NCBI GenBank assembly: GCA_026214975.1
Contig: CM047814.1
Coordinates: 18,995,541-19,059,540, forward strand
Reading direction: 5' to 3'
Length of the DNA: 64,000 nt
DNA from: Gentiana macrophylla
Taxonomy: Eukaryota; Streptophyta; Magnoliopsida; Gentianales; Gentianaceae
Shown: in pieces, positions 1 to 9,324 of the stretch
Position numbering within the stretch: position 1 is the stretch's first letter
Layout of the letters: each line of letters opens with the position of its first letter
The notes under the pieces: model-generated
Told to the model about the DNA's origin: nothing
The model's database searches: none
The model's input: the letters and a program-made list of their open reading frames with translations, nothing else
Made by a program: the position numbers and the translations under genes

Positions 1-526
1 TTACCACCGGAGAAGATAGACTAGATCCCAAGTACCATTCTGTGCCTAAAGCGCATAGCCTCACCCATAGCATTTCGCCAATCGTAAGAACGAACCGCCT
101 CTGAATAAGAGGTAGGCTCGAAAAAGTGTCAATAGAAACTAGAAAGGAAGCAAAAGACTGAGAGTAGCAAGAATAAGCAAAATCAGATAACTGAGTAGAC
201 TTACGTGTGCGCTTAGGGTAACGAGGCTAACCTGGATCCGTCGTCACAAGAGGTGCTTGGGTAGCTGTAGCAGGGGGTGAAGTATCATCTTCATGAGGCT
301 CATGATGAGAGGGTGAAGAAGCAGAATGTAAGGAAGATGGTGATGCATCAATGGCGGAAGATGATGAATCAGATGAGTGATCAGAGGTGAAAGGATCAAT
401 ATGAACCAGATCAGACTTAGTCATATTGTGGGAGCTAGCAGGAAGGGAAAAGAAGGGAAAATAAGGGAATATGCTCAAGAAAGGAAACATGTCGAGAAAC
501 ATACAGCTTCTTTGAAGAAAGATCAT
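1..526 (-). pseudogene. Degraded pol segment between integrase and reverse transcriptase (copia #1)
   Basis: A Ser/Pro/His-rich open stretch (526-227) follows the integrase with a frame change near 485. This is the usual low-complexity linker between copia integrase and RT. Bases 1-120, read on the minus strand, give a degraded match to the W-R-N-A-M-G-E-A-M motif that precedes copia RT (family consensus like W..AM..E...L). Stops and frame changes are present. The assignment follows from position plus this motif. Confidence 0.6.
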
Positions 527-938
527 AACAACGATAACCTTTTTGTCCTATGTCATACCCAAGAAAGACACATATAGCAATACGAGAAGATAATTTTGTA
601 CGTTCTACATGTGGACGAAGGACAAAGCAAGTGGAACCAAAAACTCTCAAATGAGAGTAATCAGGAGTAAGGCCAAATAACTTAGCATAAGGAGAAATGC
701 CTGAATTATGAGCAGTCGGGATCCTATTAATAAGGTAAGTAGATGTGAGAACAGCTTCTCCCCAAAAGTCGTTTGGAACACTGGCTGATAAAAGCATAGA
801 ACGGGCAGTTTCAACGATGTGTCTATGTTTTCTCTCAGTAACACCATTTTGTTGTGGAGTATCAGTGCATGAAGATCGATGCACTTGTACCATCATCAGA
901 GTAAAGATGTCGAAAGGTCTCCTTAGTATATTCCCCAC
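435..938 (-). pseudogene. Integrase C-terminal half (copia #1)
   Basis: The translation starts shortly before TPQQNGVTERKHRHIVE, the copia integrase motif that supplies the catalytic Glu of the D,D-35-E triad. It continues through the conserved F-W-G-E-A and Y-L-I-N-R-I-P blocks and the G-Y-D-I-G-Q-K-G-Y-R-C-Y-D core of the integrase C-terminal part. It overlaps the preceding frame (862-1923) by 77 bases, so a single frameshift separates the two halves of the enzyme. In an active element this would integrate the cDNA in the nucleus; this copy cannot be made as one protein without frameshifting. Confidence 0.85.
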
Positions 939-1923
939 CTAAGTCGAATCGAAAGCATTTAACAACAGTAGAATGTTGAGTTTTGACATAGGCTTGCAAA
1001 ACATTATATATATCAATAAAATCATAACGACGTCTCATCAGATACACCAAACAGTAACGAGTATAATCATCAATAAAGGAAACATAATATCTAGACCCTC
1101 CTTTTGTTGGGACAGGAGCAGGACCCCAAACATCAGAATGAACTAAATAAAAAGGTGCACGAGATTCAGATAGACTTTGATTAAAAGGCAAGGCAGAAAA
1201 TTTTCCAAGTTTACATCCACTACAATCTGAAATATCATGAGGATGCAAATCACCCAAAACACCACTATGGCTCATATATTTTAAGCGAGAGCTTGATACA
1301 TGACCAAGTCTAGAATGCCACAAATAATACTTAGAAGATGAAGAATTTAAATGAAAAGAAGATAGGTCAACGGTAGTGGCAGCTGCATGACCCGGAATCT
1401 GCAGCTCATCCAAAATATATAGTCCCCTCTGCACACGGCTCGTCCCAACCAAATTCTTGGATTTGGGATCCCGCACATGACAAGAGGTGGAAGAAAAATG
1501 AACAGAGTAACCAAAATCACATAATTGACCAACCGAGACAAGACTCATAGTAAGTTGGGGAATACAATAAACATTAGGGATGGAGAAATGTGAAGTGTGG
1601 ATAGTACCAATGCCAGTCAACGACAAGGGTGTGCCATCAGCAGTCATAATATTAGGAGAAAGAGAATCATAAGACATAGATGTAAAAGAAGAGGAATCAG
1701 GGGACATGTGATATGAGGCTCCAGAGTCCAAAACCCATAAAGGTGAATTTTTACCTGAACCATTCGATGGGGCCAAACTCGTGGCGTAACGAGCAGTGAC
1801 ATGACATAGTCTTTGAGGCGAGGAGCGATCGACTTTGAGACTGGCTAGCAAGAAACCTCTCAAATCGCCTCCATGAGAGAGTCCATAGTAGGATTCAAGG
1901 AGAAGAATCCACAACCGAGTCAC
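862..1923 (-). pseudogene. Protease, GAG-pre-integrase and integrase N-terminal half (copia #1)
   Basis: Residues about 64-74 hold the aspartic protease motif WVLDSGASYHM (D-S-G active site). Around residue 200 comes the GAG-pre-integrase block L-W-H-S-R-L-G-H with C-S-G-C, the HHCC zinc finger. The integrase core follows with first Asp in HSDVWGP, FIDDYTR, and second Asp in RFDLGGEY, where the usual S-D-N-G-G is changed to F-D-L-G-G. The frame then runs into an out-of-frame tail. The gag frame overlaps its start by 29 bases in another frame, whereas many copia elements keep gag-pol in one frame, so this is probably a mutation. Confidence 0.88.
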
Positions 1924-2848
1924 CCGAGGGATGGACCAACGCAGCAGTCATCTTATGAGAGCTATTACGGGGCTGCCCTTGCCCCATAGAGTATGACCGT
2001 TGTTGTCCACCACGTTGTTGTTGTTGTTGTGACCTGTCACCTTGCTTCGAACCATTTGCTTTCTGCCGTGCTAATAATTCTGGACACTGATTTTTCCAAT
2101 ACCCTGGTTGCTTACAGTAATGACATTCACGATCTGTTTTAGCATTTGACTTGTTCTGTTGTGAGGGGGTTGCTAAAACAGAGGCAGACGGAGTGTGAAC
2201 TCCCTTTTCAGTTTGAGTCTTGAGACGAGTTTCTTCAGCCAACAACTCATGAAGAACAAAATCAACGGAAGGTAAAAGAGTGCGATGCAAGATGGACGCA
2301 CGACAATTTTCATATTCTGGTCGAAGAGCCATCAACAACTGAACAAGGCGTTGCTCCTCCCTACGAGAAATATAAGGGGCAAATGCCCTCAACTCAAAGA
2401 GATTCATCATAGCCAATTGATCCCAAAAAGCAGTAATTTCAGAATAAAATTCCTGAATACTTCTATCATTCTGTGACATGGCACGAATATCAACTTCCAA
2501 CTGATATTGGACAGCAAAATTTGAATGCACATATAACCTCTCCAAATAGTCCCAAACCTCTTTAGCAGTATCATACTTGGCCAATTGCATACCAATCCTA
2601 TTCTTAACAGAGTTATTAATCCAAGTAATGATTTTTAAATTACAAGTATCCCATTTGTCCATCAATTCAACATACTTGTCATCTCCCGATTTAGGAGCCA
2701 CAACAGTACCAGAGATATAACCCCACAGCTGTTTACCCTTCAGAAATTTTTTCATTACATAACTCCAATATGAATAGTTTTTACCATCTAAACGAACACT
2801 AACTGTCTGCAACGAATCATCATTGCCAGCCATTTGAACAAGATGCAC
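1895..2848 (-). CDS. Gag polyprotein (copia #1)
   Basis: A 317-residue frame begins MHLVQMAGNDDSLQTVSVRL and has the copia capsid signature: L-D-G-K-N-Y-S-Y-W (residues 20-28), W-D-Y-L-E-R-L-Y and a UBN2/retrotran_gag-type region to about residue 215. A basic, Gln-rich tail carries a zinc-knuckle-like CHYCKQPGYWKNQC (about residues 242-255). The knuckle's His is replaced by Tyr (CX2CX4Y X4C), so metal binding may be impaired. A second in-frame Met lies just before A-G-N-D-D and may be the real start. It would package element RNA in cytoplasmic particles. Confidence 0.85.
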   Translation of the reverse strand: MHLVQMAGNDDSLQTVSVRLDGKNYSYWSYVMKKFLKGKQLWGYISGTVVAPKSGDDKYVELMDKWDTCNLKIITWINNSVKNRIGMQLAKYDTAKEVWDYLERLYVHSNFAVQYQLEVDIRAMSQNDRSIQEFYSEITAFWDQLAMMNLFELRAFAPYISRREEQRLVQLLMALRPEYENCRASILHRTLLPSVDFVLHELLAEETRLKTQTEKGVHTPSASVLATPSQQNKSNAKTDRECHYCKQPGYWKNQCPELLARQKANGSKQGDRSQQQQQRGGQQRSYSMGQGQPRNSSHKMTAALVHPSGDSVVDSSP

Positions 2849-3084
2849 AACTCAAACTAAAACGAAATCAAAAACAACAATGTCACAACAAGACTGAATG
2901 AATCGAAAAAGGCCGATTCAACCACAAACCATACGAAAACACGAAAATTGAGCAGCCGAAACTCACCAAACAGCAGAGAAAATCAGACCGAAACCAAAAA
3001 AAGCTTGTCTTTGCAAAGCAAAAAAAAAAAAATTCAGGGCTTCCGCGATCGTTGTGTTTGAGTTTAGCTTTACATAAGATCGAA

Positions 3085-3096
3085 GCTCTGATACCA
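3085..3096 (-). other. Primer-binding site (initiator tRNA-Met type), copia #1
   Basis: The minus strand reads TGGTATCAGAGC, complementary to the initiator tRNA-Met region used by most plant copia elements. It lies directly against the LTR edge at 3097, which fixes the LTR boundary. Confidence 0.93.
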
Positions 3097-3300
3097 TGTT
3101 AGGATTGGTATAAACAAGAAGCCAAGAATCAAGAGATCAAGAAGAAGATGGAGTCTTGCATTAGCTAGCAAAAAGTATGGGAAAAACCTTAGGTTTAGGG
3201 TTACAAGAATGGCTTATATAGCCAAATACAAAAAAGACTAAAATGCCCTTAAGGCAAAATACCAAATATCTTATATAATATATAAATATATATGCTAACA
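3097..3300 (-). repeat. 5' LTR of copia #1 (204 bp)
   Basis: The segment starts TGTTAG and ends CTAACA, a perfect 6-bp terminal inverted repeat with TG...CA ends. On the element's strand an AT-rich TATATA stretch close to its start probably serves as core promoter. It abuts the primer-binding site. The 3' LTR is off the window. Confidence 0.9.
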
Positions 3301-3784
3301 CAGCGCTCTGTCCAGACACAATATGGAACAGGATCCTCTCAAGTAACTTGAGGGAGTATGCGCTGAAATCCCTCCCCGGTTCTCCACTCCTTTCCGTCTC
3401 AAGTCGCACGCACTCTCCATCTTTTTTTCCTCACAATTCCACTTTATAAATCTCTAAGCCTAAACTGAAATTTTGATTCACCAGCTTCCTCCTCCAAATT
3501 TCAATCTTCAATCTTCAGCAGATAGAGGCAAGTGTAGGTATTTTTTTTCTCCTTTCAATTTATTGTAAATTCTGTAATTATTTATTGAGAAATAAATGTG
3601 AATCATGGACAATTGACTTAAATATTTTGCTAATTAGGTATTTAGGTTCGGTTTAAACCCTTGTAACTTGTAACCCTTGTTATTTTGTATTTTTGTAGTC
3701 TTCTTTGATATGTTGTTTTGTTTTGTCTTTTAGGTGATTCCTATTTTTCTCTCAATTTTGCTGCTGCTTAGTTTGTGTGGACGG
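3301..3784 (+). promoter_or_regulatory. Non-repetitive flank resembling a plant promoter and 5' leader
   Basis: Between copia #1 and the Tat element lie 484 bases without a long reading frame. A TATAAA at 3445-3450 is followed by a CT-rich leader-like stretch and a possible splice donor (AAG before TGTAGGTA, about 3533). This looks like the start of a host gene on the plus strand, cut off by the element at 3785. No product can be named: the continuation on the other side of the element (16729 on) shows no recognisable protein. Confidence 0.3.
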
Positions 3785-5033
3785 TGTAACGCAAATTTCG
3801 TGTTAATCCCTGAAAATGAACAAAGAAAACACGAAATTGTAACAAATCGAATTTTATTAATTTATAAAATAAAAAGCGGTTACAATCTCTTGAATCCTTT
3901 GATTCTCCTCTTTAATTGTTGACAATTATTGGACTCCCGAATTTAGCAGAAGATCCTGAATTTGGTTGATTTCCTCCGGATATGGCGGAAGATTTTGACT
4001 TTGTGGTTGATTACTCCCGAATATGGCGGAAGACCGGACTTTGGTTGATTCCTCCCGAGTATGGCGGAAGATCTTGAATCTGTGGTTGTTCTCTCCCGGA
4101 TATGGCGGAAGATCTTGACTTTGTGGTTGGTTTCTTCCGAATATGGCGTAAGAATGTTTGATTTGGGTGGAGATTTGAGGCAGTGCTTTGACTCACCTTC
4201 GCCCTCCTTATTAGGTTGGAAGATCCTCGAAGCTAGTTGAAGAACTCCGGATTTCTTGGTGGATGATCTTCAAGTGATGTTGAAGAACGCCAGATTTGAT
4301 GGAGAATCCTCAAAGATTGAAGAACACTTGAATGCTCTTTGAGCTCCCTAGATCCCCTCCTTCTTGGTGCTTGAATGCTTGAATGGAGTGCTTGATGCTT
4401 CCTCTCCAATCTTGAATCCTTGTTTGCTTCCGTCTTCTGTGTTAATGCTCTGTGTTTCTGTGTTAATGCTCTGTGTTTCTGTGTTTCTGTGTTTCTGTGT
4501 GTTTGCCAATGACCAAGGTCTCTCTTATTTATAGTGCTAGATGAGTGCCTTGGAAGTAATTCGCATTTAATGCTTTCACACTCATTTAATGTGTTCACAC
4601 TCTGATTGATTCCCATAATATGCGCATTTAATGCGTCCAGACTCTCCTGATTGGCTCTAGCAATTTATACACAATCTCCGCATTTATTATAAATCAATAA
4701 AATCTCCTAATTAATTGATTTTAAGAGATTTTTATGATTTATTGATTTTTACATTATCTACCAATATTTAATGTTGGAAATAATATAAAAATACCTAGAT
4801 TTTATGGCATGTGTAGTATGTGACAAATATGTCACATATATATTTCATATATCTACATAGCCATTTAATTATAAATAATTAAATCTCTAAATTTCTAAGA
4901 GATTTTAATTAATCATTTATTTTTTACATTATTCCTTAACAAATTAAATAGGAAATAATATAAAATAAATTTTATTTAGGACAAATATATTATGTGACAT
5001 TTTTGACATACCACATAATTTTTCGTTTCTACA
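3785..5033 (-). repeat. 3' LTR of the Tat element
   Basis: It starts TGTAACGCAAATTTCG and ends TTTCGTTTCTACA (TG...CA). The match to 15480-16728 is almost base for base. Differences seen include GCGTAAGAATG versus GCAGAAGAATG, and small indels in the TCTGTGTT-rich stretch near 4440. It contains a short tandem repeat (3968-4155) and a TATTTATAG box on the minus strand near 4530, a candidate core promoter. Confidence 0.96.
3968..4155. repeat. Tandem repeat inside the Tat LTR (about 5 x 40 bp)
   Basis: The motif ATATGGCGGAAGA recurs five times at roughly 40-45-base spacing, each copy preceded by TCCGG/CCCGA and followed by a TTTGTGGTTG-like tail. The same array is in the other LTR at about 15663-15850. 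Such arrays are common in LTR U3 regions and could bind transcription factors; that role is inference. Confidence 0.85.
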
Positions 5034-5047
5034 AATGCCCCCTCGAG
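5034..5047 (-). other. Polypurine tract of the Tat element
   Basis: On the minus strand the bases next to the 3' LTR read CTCGAGGGGGCATT, a purine-rich run where plus-strand DNA synthesis would start. It supports the LTR edge at 5033. Confidence 0.75.
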
Positions 5048-5114
5048 ACTTGTTGTCTCGGTAAAATCTTACCGTAGCGACGAGTCTCGACTTTATAACC
5101 CCATTTTTTTTCTT

Positions 5115-5153
<39 letters not shown>

Positions 5154-5313
5154 GCCTACGTGGGCAAACTAAAAGAAAAGGAAACCAAGCCTTTTATTTA
5201 AGTCGGCTGCGCCTTTCTTTTCTTTTCTTTTTTTTTTTCCTTAAAACCAATCACAATTAGGCAAATTTTGTCCCACATTGCTAAGAAGAGACTTGATTCT
5301 TTCCATCTTCTCC
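5048..5313 (+). promoter_or_regulatory. Upstream region of the antisense gene
   Basis: This stretch is made of T-rich runs, a GCCTACGTGGGC palindrome-like motif (contains ACGT), and TGTCCCACATTGC about 45 bases before the TATA box. There is no reading frame. Its position directly upstream of a clean TATA box suggests promoter function for the plus-strand gene inside the element; this is inference. Confidence 0.4.
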
Positions 5314-5321
5314 TATATAAA
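5314..5321 (+). promoter_or_regulatory. TATA box of the antisense gene
   Basis: TATATAAA lies in a TCTCC-TATATAAA-GAAACA context, followed within 30-40 bases by a CA-rich, AG-free leader (ACCTCTCTTTCAACCACACC) typical of plant transcription starts, then an ATG at 5427. It is on the strand opposite to gag-pol, so it is not the LTR promoter. Confidence 0.6.
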
Positions 5322-5426
5322 GAAACATTCACCTCTCTTTCAACCACACCAATTCTTCTTCAACCCAAAGGAGTCAAGGAAACTTAGAGTTTCAGGCATT
5401 CCTCTTCTTTAGTTGGCTAACTGGCC

Positions 5427-8400
5427 ATGTCGACTGCTGATTTGAAGTCGATTGACTTTCGTCTTTCTCGTCGGCAGTTGACTAAAAGTCTTTTTTTTTT
5501 TTTTTTTTTTTGTCTTGTTTTTTTTTTTTGGTTTAATTATTTTTCCTTGCATTGCAGGGTAACTGGAGGCCGTTTCGTGGGCGTGAGTGGGATACAAGCA
5601 GCTGGTTGAGAGCGCGAGTGGGGTACTTTGTGACACCACCCTGCGTTGAAGATCCAGAGAGATTCAGCCGGTCGAGGACGCGAGTGGGGTAGTTGGTTGC
5701 TCCACCCTGCGTAGCACACCCAGGCAGTCAGAGACGCGAGTGGGGTACTTAGTGACACCACCCTGCGTAGCACATCCGGAGACGCGAGGTTCAAGACGCG
5801 AGTGGGGTAGTTAGTGACACCACCCTGCGTAACAGATCCAGTCATCCAGCTAGTCAAGGACGCGAGTGAGGTACTTTGTGACACCACCCTGCGTTGAAGA
5901 TCCAGACATTCAGATGGCAATATTCGAGGAGATTACGCGAGACGGAGAGAGATATCTCGTTGTGCTTCATCATGCTCATGCCGCTATAGAGACTGGGATC
6001 AAGCTCCGGATATGTCCTTCTATCGCGTTTGATGTTCCGCCTTCCCACGATATCACAGCATCACCGCTTTCTACCGAGCATAGACTTTCACGGGGTGAAT
6101 CAGTCCATAAGTTGATTTCTTCTATACACACTGTGAGCCCTCGCCAACACACTTTGTGACTCTTGGGCGACGCATCATTAATGAGGAGGTACAAATTGGG
6201 GTCCTCGAGTTACGACACAAGGAGCATTTGGATATGTTGAACGTTACTGGGAGTGGCTTGAGGATGTTCTTTCCCGCAGTGGTGAGGCGCTTAAGAAGAG
6301 TGTCATGTTTGACGCTTTATATGCATCCTTGTTCACCTACACTGGAATAAGAACGTTGTTCGTGCCTTCTCGCGGCTTGGTGCCCGGAGACCAACACTTT
6401 GCATCATGATCTTTGTGGAAGTGTCCATCTCATTGATGGACTTGTGGAAGATTGGTGGTCTCCTATCGGCCGGGAGGTTGTTATGAGGAGATCATCCCAA
6501 GCTTACGAGAGCTAACAGACCCAATGCTCGTCCCTTTGAGGACTCTCCCTAAGAGTTGTCAATACTTGTTTGCGCTTTTTCTCCGTTGCTTGGGTGGCGA
6601 GTATGACATCTACAACCCCCAACTTCCCGTTGTTGCATGGATTAATTTACGTGTCGTTTGCGCTTTGAAGCATCCCAAGCCTACTACGACGTCGGCAAAG
6701 GAGTGAACCGGCCAAGTAAGACATATAATCCGGATGGAGTCATTCCGGACAAGCCACGACCAAGGTCACCCCAAGATGAAACTCCTTTCTCGAGCTTGGA
6801 GTAGACGAGAGATAAAAGACGATACCTACTTGGCGGCTCTTGTTGCATGTTGGCTATGTTTGTTTGTCCTTCCGACCAAAGGGCTCCTTCATCGACCTTC
6901 CACATTCAAAATGGTGAGCTGATTGCTTCGGAATGAGGTTATCCCTTGCGCCCCGTCGTCTTTGGTTAATGTATCTGAGAGGTTTAGGCGAGATTGTTCA
7001 TTCACCGACCCGGAGCGAGCGGATGCTTTCCTTCCATGGCATTATGTGTTCGGATGGATGGCCCGATATTTTGACACTCACCATAGAGTGTCGTCTCGCT
7101 TGGATGGTCCTTTTATGACCCGTTACTCGGAGAAGGAGGATCGAAGGCTTTTGATGACTATGCCGCTAGGAGCTCATCCATAAGAGGTCGTGACATTGAT
7201 TGGAGCGCGACTGCCGCTAGTAGAAGCCGCACGGAGATCAAAGAGAATGATGGGAAACTATATCTCCGAGAGAAGACATTTTTTCTTGCTGCCCGCTCGA
7301 GCTTTATGGTGTTGCTTCGGAATGGTGCGTGTTGGGTCGAGCCATACAGATCCTTGTAGGTTTGCACGTCAATTTGGGTTTTACCAGACCATTCCGAAGG
7401 AACTTGCGGCCGACCTTCGATCCACCCACATACAGTCAGCTAGCATTCTGTGGAGAAAATTCATAGATCTTCAGAGTTGTTCCAAGCTAGCATTTCCATC
7501 CCGCCTGGCGAAACGAATGTACCATGTTTCTTCCGATTTTCGAGCGTGGTGGTGGCTGAAAGTGCATGGTACATATTTGATTGATGGAAGGTCTTCGTTC
7601 TTGGAGACGACGGCAAGAAAGAAGAGAGCCGTTCCTCAAGCTAAAGAAAATCCAACCAAGCCTTCGTCCTTTGAAAGCATCTCCCATGCGGCTCCCGTCT
7701 TGCCTCCAAGGTGGTTACAAAAGTCAGAGAGACGTGTACTACATCGAGAGATAAAAGGCGTCATGACATCGCCTTGGGCACTAGCGGGAGTTCTTCACAT
7801 AGTGATAGGAACTGGAAGCGCCAGAAGAAGGGGGACCAACCAGAAAAGTCTGAACGACAGGTAATCCCTTCTTGAAGCTCATTCGTTTCATTATTATTAC
7901 CTCTATTTTACTTTGTATCCTCGTTTTGCAGTTGGTCAACCCAGATGCTCACCCGGATGATGGAGCAGAGCGCAGCGAGAATTCTACCAATGGTCCCATT
8001 TGCTTTCGCCTTGGCACTTCAGGAGACTAGGAAGAATCCTTACTTTCCTGTGACGGATGGAGAAAATGAAGTCTCGTCGCCAGCTCCTCTACCCCTTCAA
8101 GGGACTTCTGTCCAGGAACTTGACAATAGTGTGGAGAACGTGCGTGCTATGACTCCATCATCGAACCACACTACTGCTAAGGTTACATCGAGCAAAGAGC
8201 CTCTTAAAGGTGCACGGCCGGCGACACCTCTTGCTCATCCGCATCTATTGCCCGTGGAAGTTTCGAAATTTAACTCCGGACGTATCATCGATGATTGCTA
8301 TCAACATCCGACCAACATGCTCTGGACTAGACTCAAAACCAAGATCTCCAATTGTCTTAGAGGAATTGGCCTAAAAAAGGACGATGTTTACAAGATATTT

Positions 8401-8894
8401 GACGAGATGAAACGCCATAGTAGGGACGGACATTTCTCGGTTTGGAAACTCTCTTGGGTGCCTTCTTTGAAAACGATCGCATCACAAAGGCACTCGAGGA
8501 AGGACATTGCGGGAGGCTCACCGTATCTTTGTATGAAGCAAAGCATTCTATCCTTTCAAAACAACTTGATGAATTTAAGGCATCCGAGGCAAATCATCTG
8601 AAAGGGTTCGAATCATCGAAGTCAAGTCTCGCAGAGCTCGTGTCCAAAAGGAAGAATTTGGAGAAGAAAGTTGAGGCATTGAAGAAAGAAGAAGCTGAAG
8701 TGTCCTTGTTACTTGCGAGCCGTGAAGAGGAGTGGAAAAGTATGACAATTCGTGCATCTGAATTGCACAATGGCCTAAATGAGCTCGAGAGTGCACCTCG
8801 GTTGCAACCTGGGGAACATGAAGCTTTAGAGAAGATGACAGAGTCGCTGAGCTTGCCCGCCAAGAGTTGTTGGACTATAATCTTGTTTAGTTAA
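5427..8894 (+). pseudogene. Antisense gene with plant mobile domain (aminotransferase-like PMD), degraded
   Basis: Pieces in several plus-strand frames form one ancestral protein. A short first exon (M-S-T-A-D-L-K, from 5427) is followed by a possible intron ending TTGCATTGCAG at 5557. A later start (ATG 5914) gives MAIFEEITRDGERYLVV. At 6238-6420 comes E-R-Y-W-E-W-L-E-D-V-L, A-L-Y-A-S-L-F-T-Y and C-P-E-T-N-T-L, the plant mobile domain signature. Further on are E-E-I-I-P-S-L-R-E-L (6480-6520), R-F-A-R-Q-F-G-F-Y-Q-T-I-P (7350-7395) and a basic linker. The end (8560-8860) is a coiled coil rich in Glu/Lys. PMD proteins are linked to transposon silencing and are also carried by transposons. Stops and frameshifts near 6160, 6350, 6420, 6705, 7183 and 7864 break it. 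Its function here is unknown. Confidence 0.75.
5585..5912 (+). repeat. Tandem repeat of about 60 bp at the start of the antisense gene
   Basis: CGCGAGTGGGGTA recurs about five times (one copy GAGTGAGGTA), each followed about 15-20 bases later by CACCACCCTGCGT and a variable spacer such as AGATCCAG. Copies begin near 5612, 5672, 5733, 5796 and 5860, with a diverged first unit near 5581. The block sits between the putative intron end and the ATG at 5914, so it may be leader sequence. Confidence 0.85.
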
Positions 8895-8962
8895 TTAGTT
8901 GTTCCTTCCTCAAAACATTTCTTTTCTTCCGTTCTTTACGCTTGCTTTTTGTCTTGAGATGT

Positions 8963-8968
8963 AATAAA
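8963..8968 (+). terminator. Possible polyadenylation signal of the antisense gene
   Basis: AATAAA occurs about 70 bases after the last plus-strand stop (8894), within a T-rich stretch. It is placed where a 3' end is expected; the hexamer alone is weak evidence in AT-rich DNA. Confidence 0.35.
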
Positions 8969-8969
8969 A

Positions 8970-9324
8970 TTTTAATTGATATGAATCAAATAAAACTCTA
9001 CTATTCCCTTAACGTCTTGCGACTTGTTTCTTTCTTTTCCTTGTATGAGGACCCCTTTTGTATGATGAATCTCCATACTTTTTGTATGATATGACTGAAC
9101 TCGGAGTTCACTTTTTTTTTTTCTCTTTATGTTTATGAATGGATTTTTTTTTATTTTTTTTATTTTTTGGGTATGACTGAACTTGGAGTAACTTCCCAAG
9201 CTGCCTACATATCCCAGAGAATGCTCTAGGAATCAAGTCAAACGTAGTTCATATTATTTTTACCCTTTTTTTTTTTAGGACGATTATCACAGTTTAGGCT
9301 CGTCTTTGAGGAGCATTTCTAGAG
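8970..9324. other. Spacer between the antisense gene and pol
   Basis: T-rich sequence with runs of T near 9110-9125 and 9145-9165 and no coding signal. It holds two diverged copies of a GTATGACTGAACT-GGAGT motif (about 9086 and 9171). The two convergent genes of the element end on either side. Confidence 0.5.

Larger units (their letters stand above)
1..3300 (-). mobile_element. Ty1/copia LTR retrotransposon #1, 5' part, running off the window
   Basis: The element reads on the minus strand, so its 5' LTR is at the right end (3097-3300). Next to it lies a primer-binding site complementary to initiator tRNA-Met, followed by gag (2848-1895), protease, GAG-pre-integrase and integrase (1923-435). 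The order PR-INT before RT is diagnostic of copia. Reverse transcriptase, RNase H and the 3' LTR would lie to the left of base 1. At least two frame changes break the polyprotein, near 1900 and near 490-940, so the copy is defective. The base after the LTR starts with CAGCG; the matching target duplication cannot be tested because the other end is outside the window. Confidence 0.93.

Noticed and set aside
5400..9324. An env-like gene between pol and the 3' LTR of the Tat element
   Set aside because: The coding signal is on the opposite strand and matches plant mobile domain blocks. No signal peptide or transmembrane pair is seen.
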